NCBI RefSeq assembly: GCF_022749515.1
Contig: NZ_CP094242.1
Span: forward strand, 1,178,001-1,242,000
DNA length: 64,000 nucleotides
Source of the DNA: Morococcus cerebrosus
Lineage (GTDB): Bacteria > Pseudomonadota > Gammaproteobacteria > Burkholderiales > Neisseriaceae
Reading direction: 5' to 3'
Position 1 is the stretch's first letter. Each line of letters opens with the position of its first letter. Of this stretch, positions 30,464-41,190 are shown piece by piece. A program made the translations under genes and the position numbers. The notes under the pieces were generated by a model that had not been told where the DNA came from, ran no database searches, and was given only the letters and a program-made list of their open reading frames with translations.

Positions 30464-31105
30464 ATGAAAGCCTTTACCAAAATCACCGCCATCGTCGCCC
30501 CGCTCGACCGCAGCAACGTCGATACCGACGCCATCATCCCCAAACAATTTTTAAAATCCATCAAACGAAGCGGCTTCGGTCCCAATGCCTTTGACGAATG
30601 GCGTTACCTCGACCACGGTGAACCGGGCATGGACAACAGCAAACGCCCGCTGAACCCCGATTTCTCGCTGAACCAGCCGCGTTACCAAGGCGCGCAAATC
30701 CTGTTGACGCGCAAAAACTTCGGCTGCGGCTCCTCGCGCGAACACGCCCCTTGGGCATTGGACGACTACGGTTTCCGCGCCGTCATCGCCCCCAGCTTCG
30801 CCGACATCTTCTTCAACAACTGCTACAAAAACGGTCTCCTGCCCATTGTGTTGACTGAAGAACAAGTTGACCAGCTTTTCAAAGAAGTCGAAGCCAACGA
30901 AGGCTATCAGCTCTCCATCGACCTTGCCGAACAAACCCTGACCACACCTAGCGGCGAGACGTTCAAATTCGACATTACCGAACACCGCAAACACTGCCTC
31001 TTAAACGGTTTGGACGAAATCGGCTTGACCCTGCAACATGCCGACGAAATCCGCGATTTCGAAGAAAAACGCCGCCAAAGCCAGCCTTGGCTGTTTAACG
31101 GTTGA
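30464..31105 (+). CDS. leuD: 3-isopropylmalate dehydratase small subunit
   Basis: Encodes 213 residues, the swivel domain that completes the LeuCD enzyme. The N-terminal [20 protein letters not shown] and the substrate-site [13 protein letters not shown] are diagnostic. It has its own spacing from upstream genes and a DUS terminator after it. Confidence 0.97.
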   Translation: MKAFTKITAIVAPLDRSNVDTDAIIPKQFLKSIKRSGFGPNAFDEWRYLDHGEPGMDNSKRPLNPDFSLNQPRYQGAQILLTRKNFGCGSSREHAPWALDDYGFRAVIAPSFADIFFNNCYKNGLLPIVLTEEQVDQLFKEVEANEGYQLSIDLAEQTLTTPSGETFKFDITEHRKHCLLNGLDEIGLTLQHADEIRDFEEKRRQSQPWLFNG

Positions 31106-31113
31106 TAAACGAT

Positions 31114-31156
31114 GAGGTCGTCTGAAAACGAGTGTAGCGAATTTTCAGACGACCTC
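31114..31156. terminator. Inverted DUS terminator after leuD
   Basis: GAGGTCGTCTGAAAA and TTTTCAGACGACCTC around a short loop. Confidence 0.8.
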
Positions 31157-31237
31157 TTTTATTAACACACAATCAGATCGTTACTCTTTACCATCATATT
31201 TGAAAAACATACCCAACAATTTCACACACACAACACC

Positions 31238-31963
31238 ATGAAAAAAATTATCCTGCTCCCTATACTTTTTATCAGCCTCGCCACACATGCGGAATTCTCA
31301 GAAATTCAAGATCCTGACGGATACAGTAACTTACGCGAACAACCGAACACCCAAAGCCGAATCCTGACCAAAATTCCAAACGGCACTCATGTTTATACCC
31401 CCGAGATGGAGGGAAAGCTTCATTTAGAACACGGTTGGCAGATGACCTACGATTTGCGCGGCAAAAAAAGCCTGGATGGCTGGGTGCATACTTCGCGACT
31501 GATTCCGTTGTCGCGTTATGAAAGCATCCCCGTTACGGCTACTGCCGACGGTTTTACCTGTCAAAAAAACGGCATGGGCGTGCGCATTAAATCGGAACGT
31601 TTCAACTATAAGAAAGAAAAACATCTGTTTACACACGATCAATACGGACTCTCCCATTATCGCGGAAAAGAAATGTTCGGCACTGACGGTACAATTCCAT
31701 TCAGCCACTATCGTGAAATTGCCTTTTTCCGCAACGGTAAAACACAAATCGCCCCCCGAGCCCAATATGACCACCTGTTCGACCCATATTTTGAAAAGGC
31801 AGGCGATAATACGCAACTGAGCCACTGTTACTACCGCGCTAAAGACGACACCCTTTTCTTAACGACCGTCATCGGAGATGGTGCCGCCTATACCGAAGTC
31901 TTATTTGTCTTCCGGCAAGGCATCTTGAAGAACGTATTGGCTTCGCTACACCCTGAGGTTTAA
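31238..31963 (+). CDS. Secreted SH3-domain protein, unknown function
   Basis: Encodes 241 residues. Signal peptide of about 18 residues (cleavage after ATHA). An SH3b-like domain follows at about 20-90 ([20 protein letters not shown]), a fold often used to bind cell-wall peptides. The C-terminal 140 residues are not recognised. It lies within the split leu gene region and probably acts in the periplasm. An AG-dialect DUS follows the stop. Confidence 0.75.
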   Translation: MKKIILLPILFISLATHAEFSEIQDPDGYSNLREQPNTQSRILTKIPNGTHVYTPEMEGKLHLEHGWQMTYDLRGKKSLDGWVHTSRLIPLSRYESIPVTATADGFTCQKNGMGVRIKSERFNYKKEKHLFTHDQYGLSHYRGKEMFGTDGTIPFSHYREIAFFRNGKTQIAPRAQYDHLFDPYFEKAGDNTQLSHCYYRAKDDTLFLTTVIGDGAAYTEVLFVFRQGILKNVLASLHPEV

Positions 31964-31998
31964 TTTTCAGACGGCCTTTTTATCTCTTTCTGCAAAAC

Positions 31999-32460
31999 AT
32001 GATTACCGACACCATCACCAACGCCGCCCGCTACGCCGCGCTGCACCCCGACTTTGCCGAAGCCTTCCGCCTGCTGCAAAGCCTGGATTTGGCCGCCCTG
32101 CCCGACGGCCAAGTGCCGTGTGCAAATCCCAATATCCGCCTCTTTGTCGGCAGCGAACCGATGAGGAGCAAAGCCGAAGCCAAGCCCGAAGCGCATTTGA
32201 AACACATCGACATCCAAGTCCCCATCAGCGGGGAAGAAACCTACGGCTGGATAGACAGGGGTCGTCTGAAAAACGGTTTGGGCTACGACGAAAAGCGCGA
32301 CATCGAATTTTTCGACTGCGAACCGGAAACCTGGCTCACGCTCCAACCGGGCGAGTTCGCCCTCTTCTTTCCCAACGACGCGCACGCCCCACTGGTGGGC
32401 GAAGAAAAGTCCATACGCAAAGCCGTCTTTAAAATCCGTATCGAAGCAGAACGCTACTGA
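31999..32460 (+). CDS. YhcH/YjgK/YiaL family protein
   Basis: Encodes 153 residues with the family core: [15 protein letters not shown] near residue 67 and [12 protein letters not shown] near 124, whose His/Glu residues bind a divalent metal in this cupin fold. Relatives (such as NanQ) act on sugars including sialic acid open-chain forms, but no nan genes are adjacent. The coding region contains a DUS. Function here is unassigned. Confidence 0.8.
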   Translation: MITDTITNAARYAALHPDFAEAFRLLQSLDLAALPDGQVPCANPNIRLFVGSEPMRSKAEAKPEAHLKHIDIQVPISGEETYGWIDRGRLKNGLGYDEKRDIEFFDCEPETWLTLQPGEFALFFPNDAHAPLVGEEKSIRKAVFKIRIEAERY

Positions 32461-32612
32461 TTTCCTTCGCCTTCGCAAATACTGTAAAACTCGGCTACAT
32501 CGCCCATCGCGTTCCCGACGAATCCGCCTGCATGATTTCCACGCAGCTTTCTCGATGCCGCAATGGTACAATCAGCCTCGTTCAAACAAACCGACCTGCA
32601 AACAGACACAAA

Positions 32613-32672
32613 AGGTCGTCTGAAAACACCATCCTTACAAATGGAAAACGCTTCGCCGTTTTCAGACGACCT
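32613..32672. terminator. Inverted DUS pair upstream of leuB
   Basis: AGGTCGTCTGAAAAC and GTTTTCAGACGACCT flank a 30-nt loop just before leuB. Confidence 0.7.
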
Positions 32673-32704
32673 CCCCTTTTCCAAACCCTCATAAGGATTT
32701 TGCC

Positions 32705-33775
32705 ATGACCAAACATATCGCCATCCTCCGAGGCGACGGCATCGGCCCCGAAATCGTCGCCGAAACCGTCCGCGTACTCGACAAACTCATCGCCCAAGGC
32801 TTGGACGCCGGCTACGAATACGCCCCATTGGGCGGCGAAGCCTACGACGAATACGGCCATCCCTATCCCGAATTCACGCAAAACCTCTGCCGCAAAGCCG
32901 ATGCCGTCCTGCTCGGCGCGGTCGGCAGCCCGCAATACGACAATCTCGACCGCCCGCTGCGTCCTGAGCGCGGACTATTGGCAATCCGCAAAGACCTGAA
33001 CCTGTTTGCCAACCTGCGCCCCGCCATCCTCTACCCCGAGCTTGCCAACGCCTCCACGCTCAAACCCGAAATCGTCGCAGGCCTCGACATCCTCATCGTG
33101 CGCGAACTCACCGGCGACATCTACTTCGGCGAACCGCGCGGCATCCGCGTTTTGGAAAACGGCGAACGCGAAGGCTACAACACCATGAAATACAGCGAAA
33201 GCGAAATCCGCCGAATCGCCCACGTCGCCTTCCAATCCGCCCAAAAACGCAGCAAAAAAGTCTGCTCCGTCGGCAAAGCCAACGTCTTGGAAACCACCGA
33301 ACTCTGGCGCGAAATCTTTGAAGAAATCGGCAAACAATACCCTGACGTCGAACTCTCCCACATGTATGTGGACAACGCCGCCATGCAGCTCGTGCGCGCG
33401 CCCAAACAATTCGACGTCATCGCCACCGGCAACATCTTCGGCGACATCCTCTCCGACGAAGCCTCCATGCTGACCGGATCCATCGGTATGCTGCCCTCCG
33501 CCTCGCTGGACGAAAACGGCAAAGGCCTGTACGAACCGTCACACGGCTCTGCTCCCGACATCGCCGGACAAAACAAAGCCAACCCACTTGCCACCATCCT
33601 CTCGCTCGCCATGCTGCTGCGTTACAGCCTGAACGACGAAGCCCGCGCGCAACAAGTTGAAAGCGCCGTCCAAAAAGTGCTGCAACAAGGCTTACGCACC
33701 GGTGATATTTACGAAGAAGGCACAAAACTCGTTTCCTGCTCCGAAATGGGCGACGCAGTACTCGCCGCCTTGTAA
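32705..33775 (+). CDS. leuB: 3-isopropylmalate dehydrogenase
   Basis: Encodes 356 residues. NAD-dependent oxidative decarboxylation of 3-isopropylmalate, the third leucine-pathway step. Visible features include GDGIGPEIV at the N-terminus, the substrate loop [10 protein letters not shown] and the [20 protein letters not shown] active-site stretch. Last of the three dispersed leu genes. A GAAGGATTTT-type ribosome site precedes it. Confidence 0.97.
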   Translation: MTKHIAILRGDGIGPEIVAETVRVLDKLIAQGLDAGYEYAPLGGEAYDEYGHPYPEFTQNLCRKADAVLLGAVGSPQYDNLDRPLRPERGLLAIRKDLNLFANLRPAILYPELANASTLKPEIVAGLDILIVRELTGDIYFGEPRGIRVLENGEREGYNTMKYSESEIRRIAHVAFQSAQKRSKKVCSVGKANVLETTELWREIFEEIGKQYPDVELSHMYVDNAAMQLVRAPKQFDVIATGNIFGDILSDEASMLTGSIGMLPSASLDENGKGLYEPSHGSAPDIAGQNKANPLATILSLAMLLRYSLNDEARAQQVESAVQKVLQQGLRTGDIYEEGTKLVSCSEMGDAVLAAL

Positions 33776-33810
33776 AAGGCCGTCTGAAAACGAAAGTACG
33801 TTTTAAGCAA

Positions 33811-33838
33811 AATGCGCGGAAAACTCCGCGCATTTTTT
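33811..33838 (+). terminator. Rho-independent terminator of leuB
   Basis: AATGCGCGGA and TCCGCGCATT with a T-run, nested between two DUS halves (33777 and 33839). Confidence 0.85.
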
Positions 33839-33894
33839 TCAGACGATTTTTATAGCTTTTTGAGGCCTTATCGAGAATAGTGCAGGACAGGTTA

Positions 33895-33949
33895 TATAGT
33901 GGATTAAATTTAAATCAGGACAAGGCGACGAAGCCGCAGACAGTACAGA
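33895..33949. repeat. Left half of a Correia element, cut by IS630-type insertion
   Basis: Terminal repeat TATAGTGGATTAA and internal sequence up to CAGTACAGA, then the IS630-type end begins. The matching right half is not present beyond the IS. Confidence 0.85.
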
Positions 33950-34090
33950 TATAGTCAACTAAAAACAAAATAGTACAATACTCAACTTTGAAGGTCTAAC
34001 CATGGCATACTCTGCGGACTTGAGAAACAAAGCTTTAAACTATTACAAACAATGCAAAAATATCAGCCAAACCGCAGCAACATTTAACTT

Positions 34091-35308
34091 GAGACCTTTG
34101 CAAAATTCCTTTTCCCCCAACAGCCGAAACCCAAACACAGGTTTTCGTCTATTTCCGCCCCTAATTGCTCCTGATTTTACCCAAATACCCCCTTAATCCT
34201 CCCCGGATACCCGATAATCAGGCATCCGGACCGCCTTTTAGGCGGCAACAGGCACACTTAGCCTGTTAGCCGCTTTCAACAGGTTTAAACACATCGCCTT
34301 CAGATGGCTTTGCGCACTCACTTTACACAGACCAAAATAGGCTGCCCGGGCGTAGCGGAATTTACGGTGCAGCGTACCGAAGCTTTGTTCGACCACATAA
34401 CGGGTCTTCGACAAATATCGGTTGCGTTTGGTTTGCGCTTCCGTCAGCGGACGGTTGCGGTGGGCTTTGCGCATAATGCCGTCCAGCAACCGATGTTCTT
34501 TCAGATGTTGCCGGTTTTCCGCACTGTCGTAGCCTTTATCGGCATAGACGGTCGTACCTTCGGCAATGCCTTCCAGCAAAGGCGACAGGTGGTTGCACTC
34601 ATGGGTATTGGCGGGGGTGATGTGCAGTTTCTCGATATAGCCTTCCTCATCGGTACGGGTATGTTGTTTGTAACCGAGTTTGTAGAGACCGTTTTTCTTT
34701 GTCCAGCGGGCATCTTTGTCTTTACTCGGTGTGGTTTGGCCGCTGACTTGTCCTTCTTCATCGACTTCTATGGCCTGACGCTGTTTGCTGCCGGCGGTCT
34801 GAATAATGGTGGCGTCAATGACGGCGGCGGATGCTTTCTCTACTTTTAGGTTTTTTTCGGTCAGTTGGCGGTTAATCAGTTCCAGCAATTCGGACAGGGT
34901 GTCGTCTTGCGCCAGCCAGTTGCGGTAGCGGCATAAGGTGCTGTAATCGGGGATGCTCAGTTCGTCAAAACGGCGAAATAGGTTGAAATCGATGCGGGTG
35001 ATGAGACTGTGTTCGAGTTCGGGATCGGAGAGGCTGTGCCATTGTCCGAGCAGGACGGCTTTGAACATGGACAACAGTGGATAGGCGGGACGGCCGCGGT
35101 GGTCTCGAAGGTAACGGGCTCTTTGACGATTCAGGTATTGTTCGATCGGTTGCCAATCAATCACCTGATCCAACTTCAATAATGGGAAGCGGTCGATGTG
35201 TTTGGCGATCATGGCTTGTGCGGTTTGCCGGAAGAAGGTGCTCATGGAAAATCCCCTAAATGTCTTGGTGTGAATTTAGGGGATTTTGGGGAATTTTGCA
35301 AAGGTCTC
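34091..35308 (-). mobile_element. IS1106-like element (IS5 family), copy 1
   Basis: 1218 bp. Ends GAGACCTTTGCAAAATTCC and its inverse. Direct repeats AACTT flank it, and removing the element plus one repeat restores the IS630 transposase frame. Confidence 0.9.
34238..35245 (-). CDS. IS5-family transposase (IS1106 type), copy 1
   Basis: Intact, 335 residues. N-terminal DUF772-type region (RGRPAYPLLSMFKAVLLGQW) and DDE domain (VIDATIIQTAG, VYADKGYDS, YVVEQSFGTLHRKFRY) are complete. Copy 2 at 57794 has a nonsense mutation, so this one could supply transposase for it. Confidence 0.93.
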   Translation of the reverse strand: MSTFFRQTAQAMIAKHIDRFPLLKLDQVIDWQPIEQYLNRQRARYLRDHRGRPAYPLLSMFKAVLLGQWHSLSDPELEHSLITRIDFNLFRRFDELSIPDYSTLCRYRNWLAQDDTLSELLELINRQLTEKNLKVEKASAAVIDATIIQTAGSKQRQAIEVDEEGQVSGQTTPSKDKDARWTKKNGLYKLGYKQHTRTDEEGYIEKLHITPANTHECNHLSPLLEGIAEGTTVYADKGYDSAENRQHLKEHRLLDGIMRKAHRNRPLTEAQTKRNRYLSKTRYVVEQSFGTLHRKFRYARAAYFGLCKVSAQSHLKAMCLNLLKAANRLSVPVAA

Positions 35309-36111
35309 AACTTGTCAAGAAACACGCTTTACCTGTGGATTCGCCTTAAAAAACAAACAGGCAGCCTAAAACATCAAGTTACCGGTCTGAATGCCGTCAA
35401 ATTGGATAGGCAAAAACTGGCTCAATATGTTGAGCAACACCCGGATGCCTATCTGCATGAAATCGCCAAACATTTTGATTGTACGCCAGCCGCCGTTTGC
35501 TATGCACTCAAACAGATGGGGATGACGCGCAAAAAAAGACCACCACTTACAAAGAACAAGACCCGGCCAAAGTAACGCATTATTTGACACAACTGGCCGA
35601 ATTTTCCGACTACCAACGTGTTTATTTGGATGAAACAGGATTTGACCGCTACCTGTTTTCCGTCCCTATGCCCGCAGCCCGAAAGGGCAAATAGTGAAAG
35701 CGCAGATAAGTGGAAAAAGATACCGACGCTTATCTTTGGTGTCCGCACAAGTCGGCAACCGGCTGATCGCTCCGATGGTTTATCAAAATACGATGACCGG
35801 GGTCTTTTTTGAAGCGTGGTTTCAGCAATGCCTACTGCCCGCATTGACTCAAAAATCGGTGATTATTTTAGATAATGCGCGATTTCACCGTATGGGCGTC
35901 TTACGGGAAATGGCGGAAAAATTGGGACATAAGGTATTGCCTCTTGCACCTTATTCACCTGAGCTCAACCCGATTGAGAAGGTGTGGGCGAATATTAAGC
36001 GGTATCTGCGAACCGTATTGTCTGATTACGCCCGATTTGACGATGCGTTACTGTCCTATTTTGATTTTAATTGACTATATTATGAGCCTCTCTTAAAATA
36101 TTACACAATAA

Positions 36112-36146
36112 AAAACAGCCGATACTTTTCCGTATCGGCTGTTTTT
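36112..36146. terminator. Rho-independent terminator of glgP
   Basis: AAAACAGCCGATAC pairs with GTATCGGCTGTTTT around TTTTCC; the arms end in A and T runs, so it can work in both directions. Confidence 0.85.
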
Positions 36147-36172
36147 TGTTTACTACCTAATTCATATCCACC

Positions 36173-38653
36173 TTATTGGTGTTTAGGCAACTCTTTCAAA
36201 GTCAGCGGCTTGATGTACCAAATATCGCGGCAGTAGTCGGCGATGGATCGGTCGGACGAGAAGAAGCCCATATTGGCGATGTTGATCAACGCGGATCTAC
36301 GCCATGCGGCAACATTGCGGTAGTGTTCGTCCGCTTTGTATTGCGTGTCAATGTAGCTGCGGAAATCCGCCATCAGTTGATAGAAATCGCCGTAAGGTTG
36401 CAGGACGTCGTTGTAGCGGTTCGGCTCTTCGGGGGAGAACGTGCCGCTGCTGATTTGGTTGACGACGCGGCGCAGGTCGTGATCGCGTTCGATGTAGCCC
36501 AGCGGGTCGTAGCCGTTGCGGCGGAGTTCTTCCACTTGTTCAACGGTGTTGCCGAAGATAAAGCAGTTGTCCGCGCCGACTTTTTCCAGAATTTCAACGT
36601 TCGCGCCGTCCAGCGTACCCATACAGAGCGCACCATTGAGGGCGAACTTCATGTTGCTGGTGCCGGATGCCTCTGTGCCTGCCAATGAGATTTGTTCGTG
36701 CAAATCGGCGGCGGGGATGATGATTTGGGCGAGGCTGACGCTGTAATTCGGGATATAGACGACTTTAATCAGGTCGCGGATGCGTTCGTCGTTGTTGATG
36801 GTTTTCGCTACGTCGTTAATCAGGCGGATGATTTTTTTCGCCATGTAGTAGGCGGATGCGGCTTTACCGGCAAAGATGAAAACGCGCGGCTGCCAGTCGA
36901 AATCTGGGTTTTCCAAGATTTTGTTGTAGCGGTCGACGATGTGCATCACGTTCAACGCCTGACGTTTGTATTCGTGGATGCGTTTGATTTGAATGTCAAA
37001 CAGCGCGTCCGTGTTAACCTTGATGCCCAATTCGGTTTCGATGTATTTGGCGAGGCGTTCTTTGGCGGCTTTTTTCACTGCGCCGAATTCTGCCTGCACG
37101 CTTGCATCGTCAACTTTTTCGTTGAGCTTGGTCAGATTGTCCAAATGCAGGCGCCAGTCTTGTTCGCCCAAGTGTTTGTCGAGGAAACGGGTCAGCTCGG
37201 GGTTGGCGATGTTGATCCAGCGGCGTGGGGTTACGCCGTTGGTTACGTTGGTGAAGCGTTCTGGGAACACTTTGGCAAAGTCGGCGAAGATGGAAGTGGT
37301 CATCAGGTCGGAGTGGATTTTCGCCACGCCGTTGACTTTGTGCGAACCGATGACTGCCAGCCATGCCATGCGGACACGGCGGCCGTTGTTCTCATCGATG
37401 ATGGACACGCGGCGGACGAAGTCGTCGTCGAAGTTGCCGATGGCGCGCAGGGCGTTCAAGAAGTAGGCGTTGATTTCAAAGATGATGTCCAAATGGCGCG
37501 GCAGCAGGCGCCCCATCAAATCGACCGGCCAAGTTTCCAAGGCTTCACTCATCAGGGTGTGGTTGGTGTAAGAGAAAATCTTACAACACATATTCCATGC
37601 TTCGGTCCATGCAATGCCTTCTTCGTCAATCAGGATGCGCATCAGCTCGGGAATCGCCAGCACGGGGTGGGTATCGTTCAGGTGGATGGCGACTTTATCG
37701 GCTAGGTTTTTGATGCTGGGGAAACGGCATTTGTGGCGCGCCACGATGTCTTGTACGGATGCGGAAACCAGGAAATATTCCTGTTTCAGGCGCAGTTCGC
37801 GGCCGCTGTCGGTGGAGTCGTTCGGATAGAGGACGCGCGAGATGTTTTCATCGCTGTTTTGCGCACGGACGGCGGAAGCGTAATCGCCGCGGTTGAAGTC
37901 TGCCAAATCGAAGCGGTTGCCGGCGTGAGCCGTCCACAGGCGCAACGGATTAGCAACGTCGCCGCCGTAGCCGGGAATGATTTCATCGTATGCCATCGCG
38001 GAAATTTCTTCGCTCGGATGCCATTCTTTTTTGTCACCCATATTGATGACCTGTCCGCCGAAGCTGACGGCGTATTGTTTGTTCGGGCGGCCGATTTGCC
38101 ATGCCAAATCTTGGTCGAGCCACAAATCGGGTTTTTCGACCTGCTGGCCGTCCACGATTTCTTGTTTGAACATACCGTATTGATAGCGGATGCCGTAGCC
38201 CATGGCGGGAATGCGCAAGGTGGCGAGCGAGTCGAGGAAGCAGGCGGCCAGGCGGCCCAAACCGCCGTTGCCCAAGCCGGGGTCTTGTTCTTGTTCGCAG
38301 ATGTCGGCGAACTCTTTACCCAGTTGTTTGAACGCCTCTTCAAATTCGGCATACACGCCTTCGTTAATCAACGCGTTGACGAAGGCGCGTCCCAACAGGA
38401 ATTCCATGGAAAGGTAGTAAACCATGCGTTTGCCGTTGTCAATGTGGGCGCGGCGGGTTTGCAGGAAGTCTTCGGCAATCAGGTCGCGCGCGGCGAGCAT
38501 GGCGGCGTTGAGCCATTGGTGTTCGGTCGCCTCTTTCGGATCGACGCCCAAAATGAAAATCAATTTATAGACGATGGACTTGCGGATGGTTTCGGCATCC
38601 GGTTTCGGCATGACATAATCAAAACCTGAAATGGGTTGTTTTTTCTTAGCCAT
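36173..38653 (-). CDS. glgP: Glycogen/starch phosphorylase
   Basis: Encodes 826 residues from the ATG at 38653 ([10 protein letters not shown]); an upstream extension crosses a DUS and is not conserved. It releases glucose-1-phosphate from glycogen. The PLP lysine is K669 in [28 protein letters not shown] and [12 protein letters not shown] are other family hallmarks. It follows glgX on the same strand (204-bp gap), together forming a glycogen breakdown pair. Confidence 0.97.
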   Translation of the reverse strand: MAKKKQPISGFDYVMPKPDAETIRKSIVYKLIFILGVDPKEATEHQWLNAAMLAARDLIAEDFLQTRRAHIDNGKRMVYYLSMEFLLGRAFVNALINEGVYAEFEEAFKQLGKEFADICEQEQDPGLGNGGLGRLAACFLDSLATLRIPAMGYGIRYQYGMFKQEIVDGQQVEKPDLWLDQDLAWQIGRPNKQYAVSFGGQVINMGDKKEWHPSEEISAMAYDEIIPGYGGDVANPLRLWTAHAGNRFDLADFNRGDYASAVRAQNSDENISRVLYPNDSTDSGRELRLKQEYFLVSASVQDIVARHKCRFPSIKNLADKVAIHLNDTHPVLAIPELMRILIDEEGIAWTEAWNMCCKIFSYTNHTLMSEALETWPVDLMGRLLPRHLDIIFEINAYFLNALRAIGNFDDDFVRRVSIIDENNGRRVRMAWLAVIGSHKVNGVAKIHSDLMTTSIFADFAKVFPERFTNVTNGVTPRRWINIANPELTRFLDKHLGEQDWRLHLDNLTKLNEKVDDASVQAEFGAVKKAAKERLAKYIETELGIKVNTDALFDIQIKRIHEYKRQALNVMHIVDRYNKILENPDFDWQPRVFIFAGKAASAYYMAKKIIRLINDVAKTINNDERIRDLIKVVYIPNYSVSLAQIIIPAADLHEQISLAGTEASGTSNMKFALNGALCMGTLDGANVEILEKVGADNCFIFGNTVEQVEELRRNGYDPLGYIERDHDLRRVVNQISSGTFSPEEPNRYNDVLQPYGDFYQLMADFRSYIDTQYKADEHYRNVAAWRRSALINIANMGFFSSDRSIADYCRDIWYIKPLTLKELPKHQ

Positions 38654-38857
38654 GATAGCCTTTCTCTGTTGGGGATGGGATGATGAAGCGGGGAATTTGT
38701 ATCTTTTGGCAGTCTGAGGTCGTCTGAAAAGCCGTATGCCTTTATGTTCCGTCAAGCAAAGTTAATCAGGTAAATTTATTACTCATCTTCAGCATTATAA
38801 CCGAGGCAGTGTAAATAATAGGGTTTTCTTTTAAAAACATCCTATTAATGACATATG

Positions 38858-40858
38858 TCATATATTCGGCGATGTATTCTTACGCTGCAAAATCCAAATA
38901 CCCATATGTTCGACTGTCAGCTTGCCGTCTGCATTGTAATTAAACTTCTCGGATGGTACGCAAGAAATCTGCCAACTTCCTTGAGGCAGGTTAAATATTT
39001 GTTGACTACGCTTGGCATTGATCAACAGCAGCCATTCATCGTCCAAAACGATCTGCATGGCTTTTGCGCTGCGGTTGTGCCAACAAAGCTCGCTCATCGG
39101 TTCGCCTTGAATATTGAGCCAGCGGACGCGCTCTTGTTTCCACCAGACATCATCGCCCAACAATTTGATTTCTTGGCGCAGGCGGATTAAATCGCGCGTA
39201 TAGCCTTGCAACGCTTCGTCCGCCTGCTGCCAATCCAGCCAAGTAATCGGGTTGTCCTGACAATAACTATTGTTGTTCCCCTGTTGGCTGTTGCCGAACT
39301 CGTCACCCGCCAGCAGCATGGGCGTGCCGTTGGCAAGGAACAGCGAAGCAAGCAAGGCTTTGACGGTGTAGGAGCGGTCTTCCAAAATTGCCGCATCTTC
39401 GGTTTCGCCCTCGATGCCGTGGTTGTAGCTGATGTTTTCGTTATGCCCGTCGCGGTTGTCTTCACCGTTGGCATGGTTGTGTTTTTCGTTGTAGCTGACC
39501 AAATCGCGCAGCGTAAAACCATCGTGTGCGGTGATGAAATTGATGCTGGCGGAAGGATGGCGGCCGCTGTGGTTGAAAATATCAGACGACCCCGCCAGAC
39601 GTTCGGCAAACGCGCCCAAATTGCCGCTTTCCCACACCCAAAACGCGCGCATATCGTCGCGGAAACGTCCGTTCCACTCAGCAAAAGGCTGCGGGAAATT
39701 GCCCAAGTGATAGCCGCCTTCGCCGATGTCCCACGCCTCGACAATCAGTTTGCAGCATGCCAACACGGGGTCTTGGTAAACCACCTGAAAAAAGCGTCCG
39801 TAAGCCTGAAAATCCGGTTCGCGCCCCAATACCGTTCCCAAGTCGAAGCGGAAACCGTCTACATGAAACGCTTCCGCCCAATAGCGTAGGCTGTCCGCCG
39901 CCCAACGGGTTACGTCGCGGCGGACGATGTTCAACGTATTGCCGCAGCCCGACCAGTTTTCATAGCTGCCGTCGGGCTTCAACCAATACCACAAAGCATT
40001 GTCTATGCCGCGCTGGCAAAGCATCGGGCCTTTTTCGTCCTGCTCGGCGGTATGGTTGTACACAACATCCAAAATCACTTCCAAACCTGCTTGATGCAAG
40101 GCTTTGACCGCCTGCTTCAACTCTTCCGCTGCGCATTCGGCATCGGCGGCATAAGACGGCTCGACGGCAAAATGGGAATAAGTGTTGTAGCCCCAATAAT
40201 TGCTCAAGCCCATTTTTTGCAGATGGTATTCGTCCAAATGCTGGTGTACCGGCAGCAGCTCGACGGCGGTAACGCCCAAAGTTTTCAAATAATCAATCAC
40301 GCGCAGATCGGTCAGCGCTTGATACGTTCCCGCGTGTTCCAAATCAGGGAACTGCTTGGTAAACCCTTTCACATGGGCTTCGTACACTACCGTCCTGCCC
40401 CACGGATGGTTCGGACTGCAGTCGTCGCCCCAATCAAAATCATCATCGCCCACCACCACGCTTTTGGGCGCCACCGCCGCATTGTCCCGCCCGTCTTCCG
40501 GACGAAACCATGCCATTTCCTCCTCATCCCGATAACTCGGTTTGCCGTCGATTTTTTTGGAATACGGGTCAATCAACAATTTGTTTGGATTGAAACACGA
40601 GCCGCCCGGCGCATCAGCGCGTCCGTAAACACGAAAACCATACCGCTGCCCTGCCCCGACCTCCGGCACAAAACCATAAAACACCGACCCGCGCCGCGAA
40701 GGCATTTCCAAACGGGTTTCCCCTCCCTTGTCAAAGAGGCACAGCTCAACTTTTTCGGCATGGATGGAAAACAGCGCAAAATTCGCCCCTTCCTCAGTCA
40801 GCGACACGCCCATCGGATAAGGCGCACCTTCTTCAATGCGCCATGTTTTGGTTTTCAT
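38858..40858 (-). CDS. glgX: Glycogen debranching enzyme GlgX
   Basis: Encodes 666 residues. N-terminal CBM48 domain (PYPMGVSLTEEGANFALFS) and GH13 catalytic domain with nucleophile in HVDGFRFDLG, acid/base in KLIVEAWDIGEGG and third carboxylate in FITAHDGFTLRD. It removes short branches left by GlgP. AGGACA ribosome site. A full-length CREE begins 60 bp upstream of its start and may carry its promoter. Confidence 0.95.
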   Translation of the reverse strand: MKTKTWRIEEGAPYPMGVSLTEEGANFALFSIHAEKVELCLFDKGGETRLEMPSRRGSVFYGFVPEVGAGQRYGFRVYGRADAPGGSCFNPNKLLIDPYSKKIDGKPSYRDEEEMAWFRPEDGRDNAAVAPKSVVVGDDDFDWGDDCSPNHPWGRTVVYEAHVKGFTKQFPDLEHAGTYQALTDLRVIDYLKTLGVTAVELLPVHQHLDEYHLQKMGLSNYWGYNTYSHFAVEPSYAADAECAAEELKQAVKALHQAGLEVILDVVYNHTAEQDEKGPMLCQRGIDNALWYWLKPDGSYENWSGCGNTLNIVRRDVTRWAADSLRYWAEAFHVDGFRFDLGTVLGREPDFQAYGRFFQVVYQDPVLACCKLIVEAWDIGEGGYHLGNFPQPFAEWNGRFRDDMRAFWVWESGNLGAFAERLAGSSDIFNHSGRHPSASINFITAHDGFTLRDLVSYNEKHNHANGEDNRDGHNENISYNHGIEGETEDAAILEDRSYTVKALLASLFLANGTPMLLAGDEFGNSQQGNNNSYCQDNPITWLDWQQADEALQGYTRDLIRLRQEIKLLGDDVWWKQERVRWLNIQGEPMSELCWHNRSAKAMQIVLDDEWLLLINAKRSQQIFNLPQGSWQISCVPSEKFNYNADGKLTVEHMGIWILQRKNTSPNI

Positions 40859-40918
40859 TTTGTTTGTCCTGATTTGATGGAGACGCTTCGGGCTGCGCTT
40901 CCGGATAGATGTTCTTTT

Positions 40919-41074
40919 TATAGTGGATTAACTTTAAACCAGTACGGCGTTGCCTTGCCTTAGCTCAAAGAGAACGATTCTCTAAGGTGCTGAAGCACCA
41001 AGTGAATCGGTTCCGTACTATCTGTACTGTCTGCGGCTTCGTCGCCTTGTCCTGATTTTTGTTAATCCACTATA
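40919..41074. repeat. Correia element, full-length 156-bp form
   Basis: Terminal repeats TATAGTGGATTAA and TTAATCCACTATA bound the complete internal sequence, including the AGAACGATTCTCT/GGTGCTGAAGCACC hairpin and IHF-site region absent from the 107-bp copies. Confidence 0.95.
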
Positions 41075-41095
41075 TAGTGGTGATGCTTGAATGGA

Positions 41096-41140
41096 AAGAG
41101 GTCGTCTGAAAAGCAAAATCCCGTTTTCAGACGACCTCTT
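41096..41140. terminator. Inverted DUS terminator
   Basis: AGAGGTCGTCTGAAAA and TTTTCAGACGACCTCT; closes the membrane-fusion gene upstream of the CREE. Confidence 0.8.
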
Positions 41141-41190
41141 CTAGCCATAACCCTTTGTTTTAACTTGAGGCCGTCCGAATTTGAGCGCTA

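Larger units (their letters stand above)
34002..36074 (+). pseudogene. IS630-family transposase, interrupted
   Basis: The first codons (MAYSADLRNKALNYYKQCKN) are at 34002-34090, and the frame resumes at 35309 after an IS1106-like element. A shift at AAAAAAAG (35531-35538) could be the family's programmed -1 frameshift. A second shift near 35660 is a true lesion. The C-terminal DDE motifs remain visible (YLDETGFD, IILDNARFH, YSPELNPIEKVWANIK). Non-functional. Confidence 0.9.
33950..36079 (+). mobile_element. IS630-family element, decayed, with nested IS1106-like insertion
   Basis: The ends are inverted repeats, TATAGTCAACTAAAAACAAA on the left and TATAGTCAATTAAAATCAAA inverted on the right, starting with the TA target typical of IS630/Tc1. 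Without the 1218-bp insertion it is about 0.9 kb. The transposase is broken. Confidence 0.88.
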
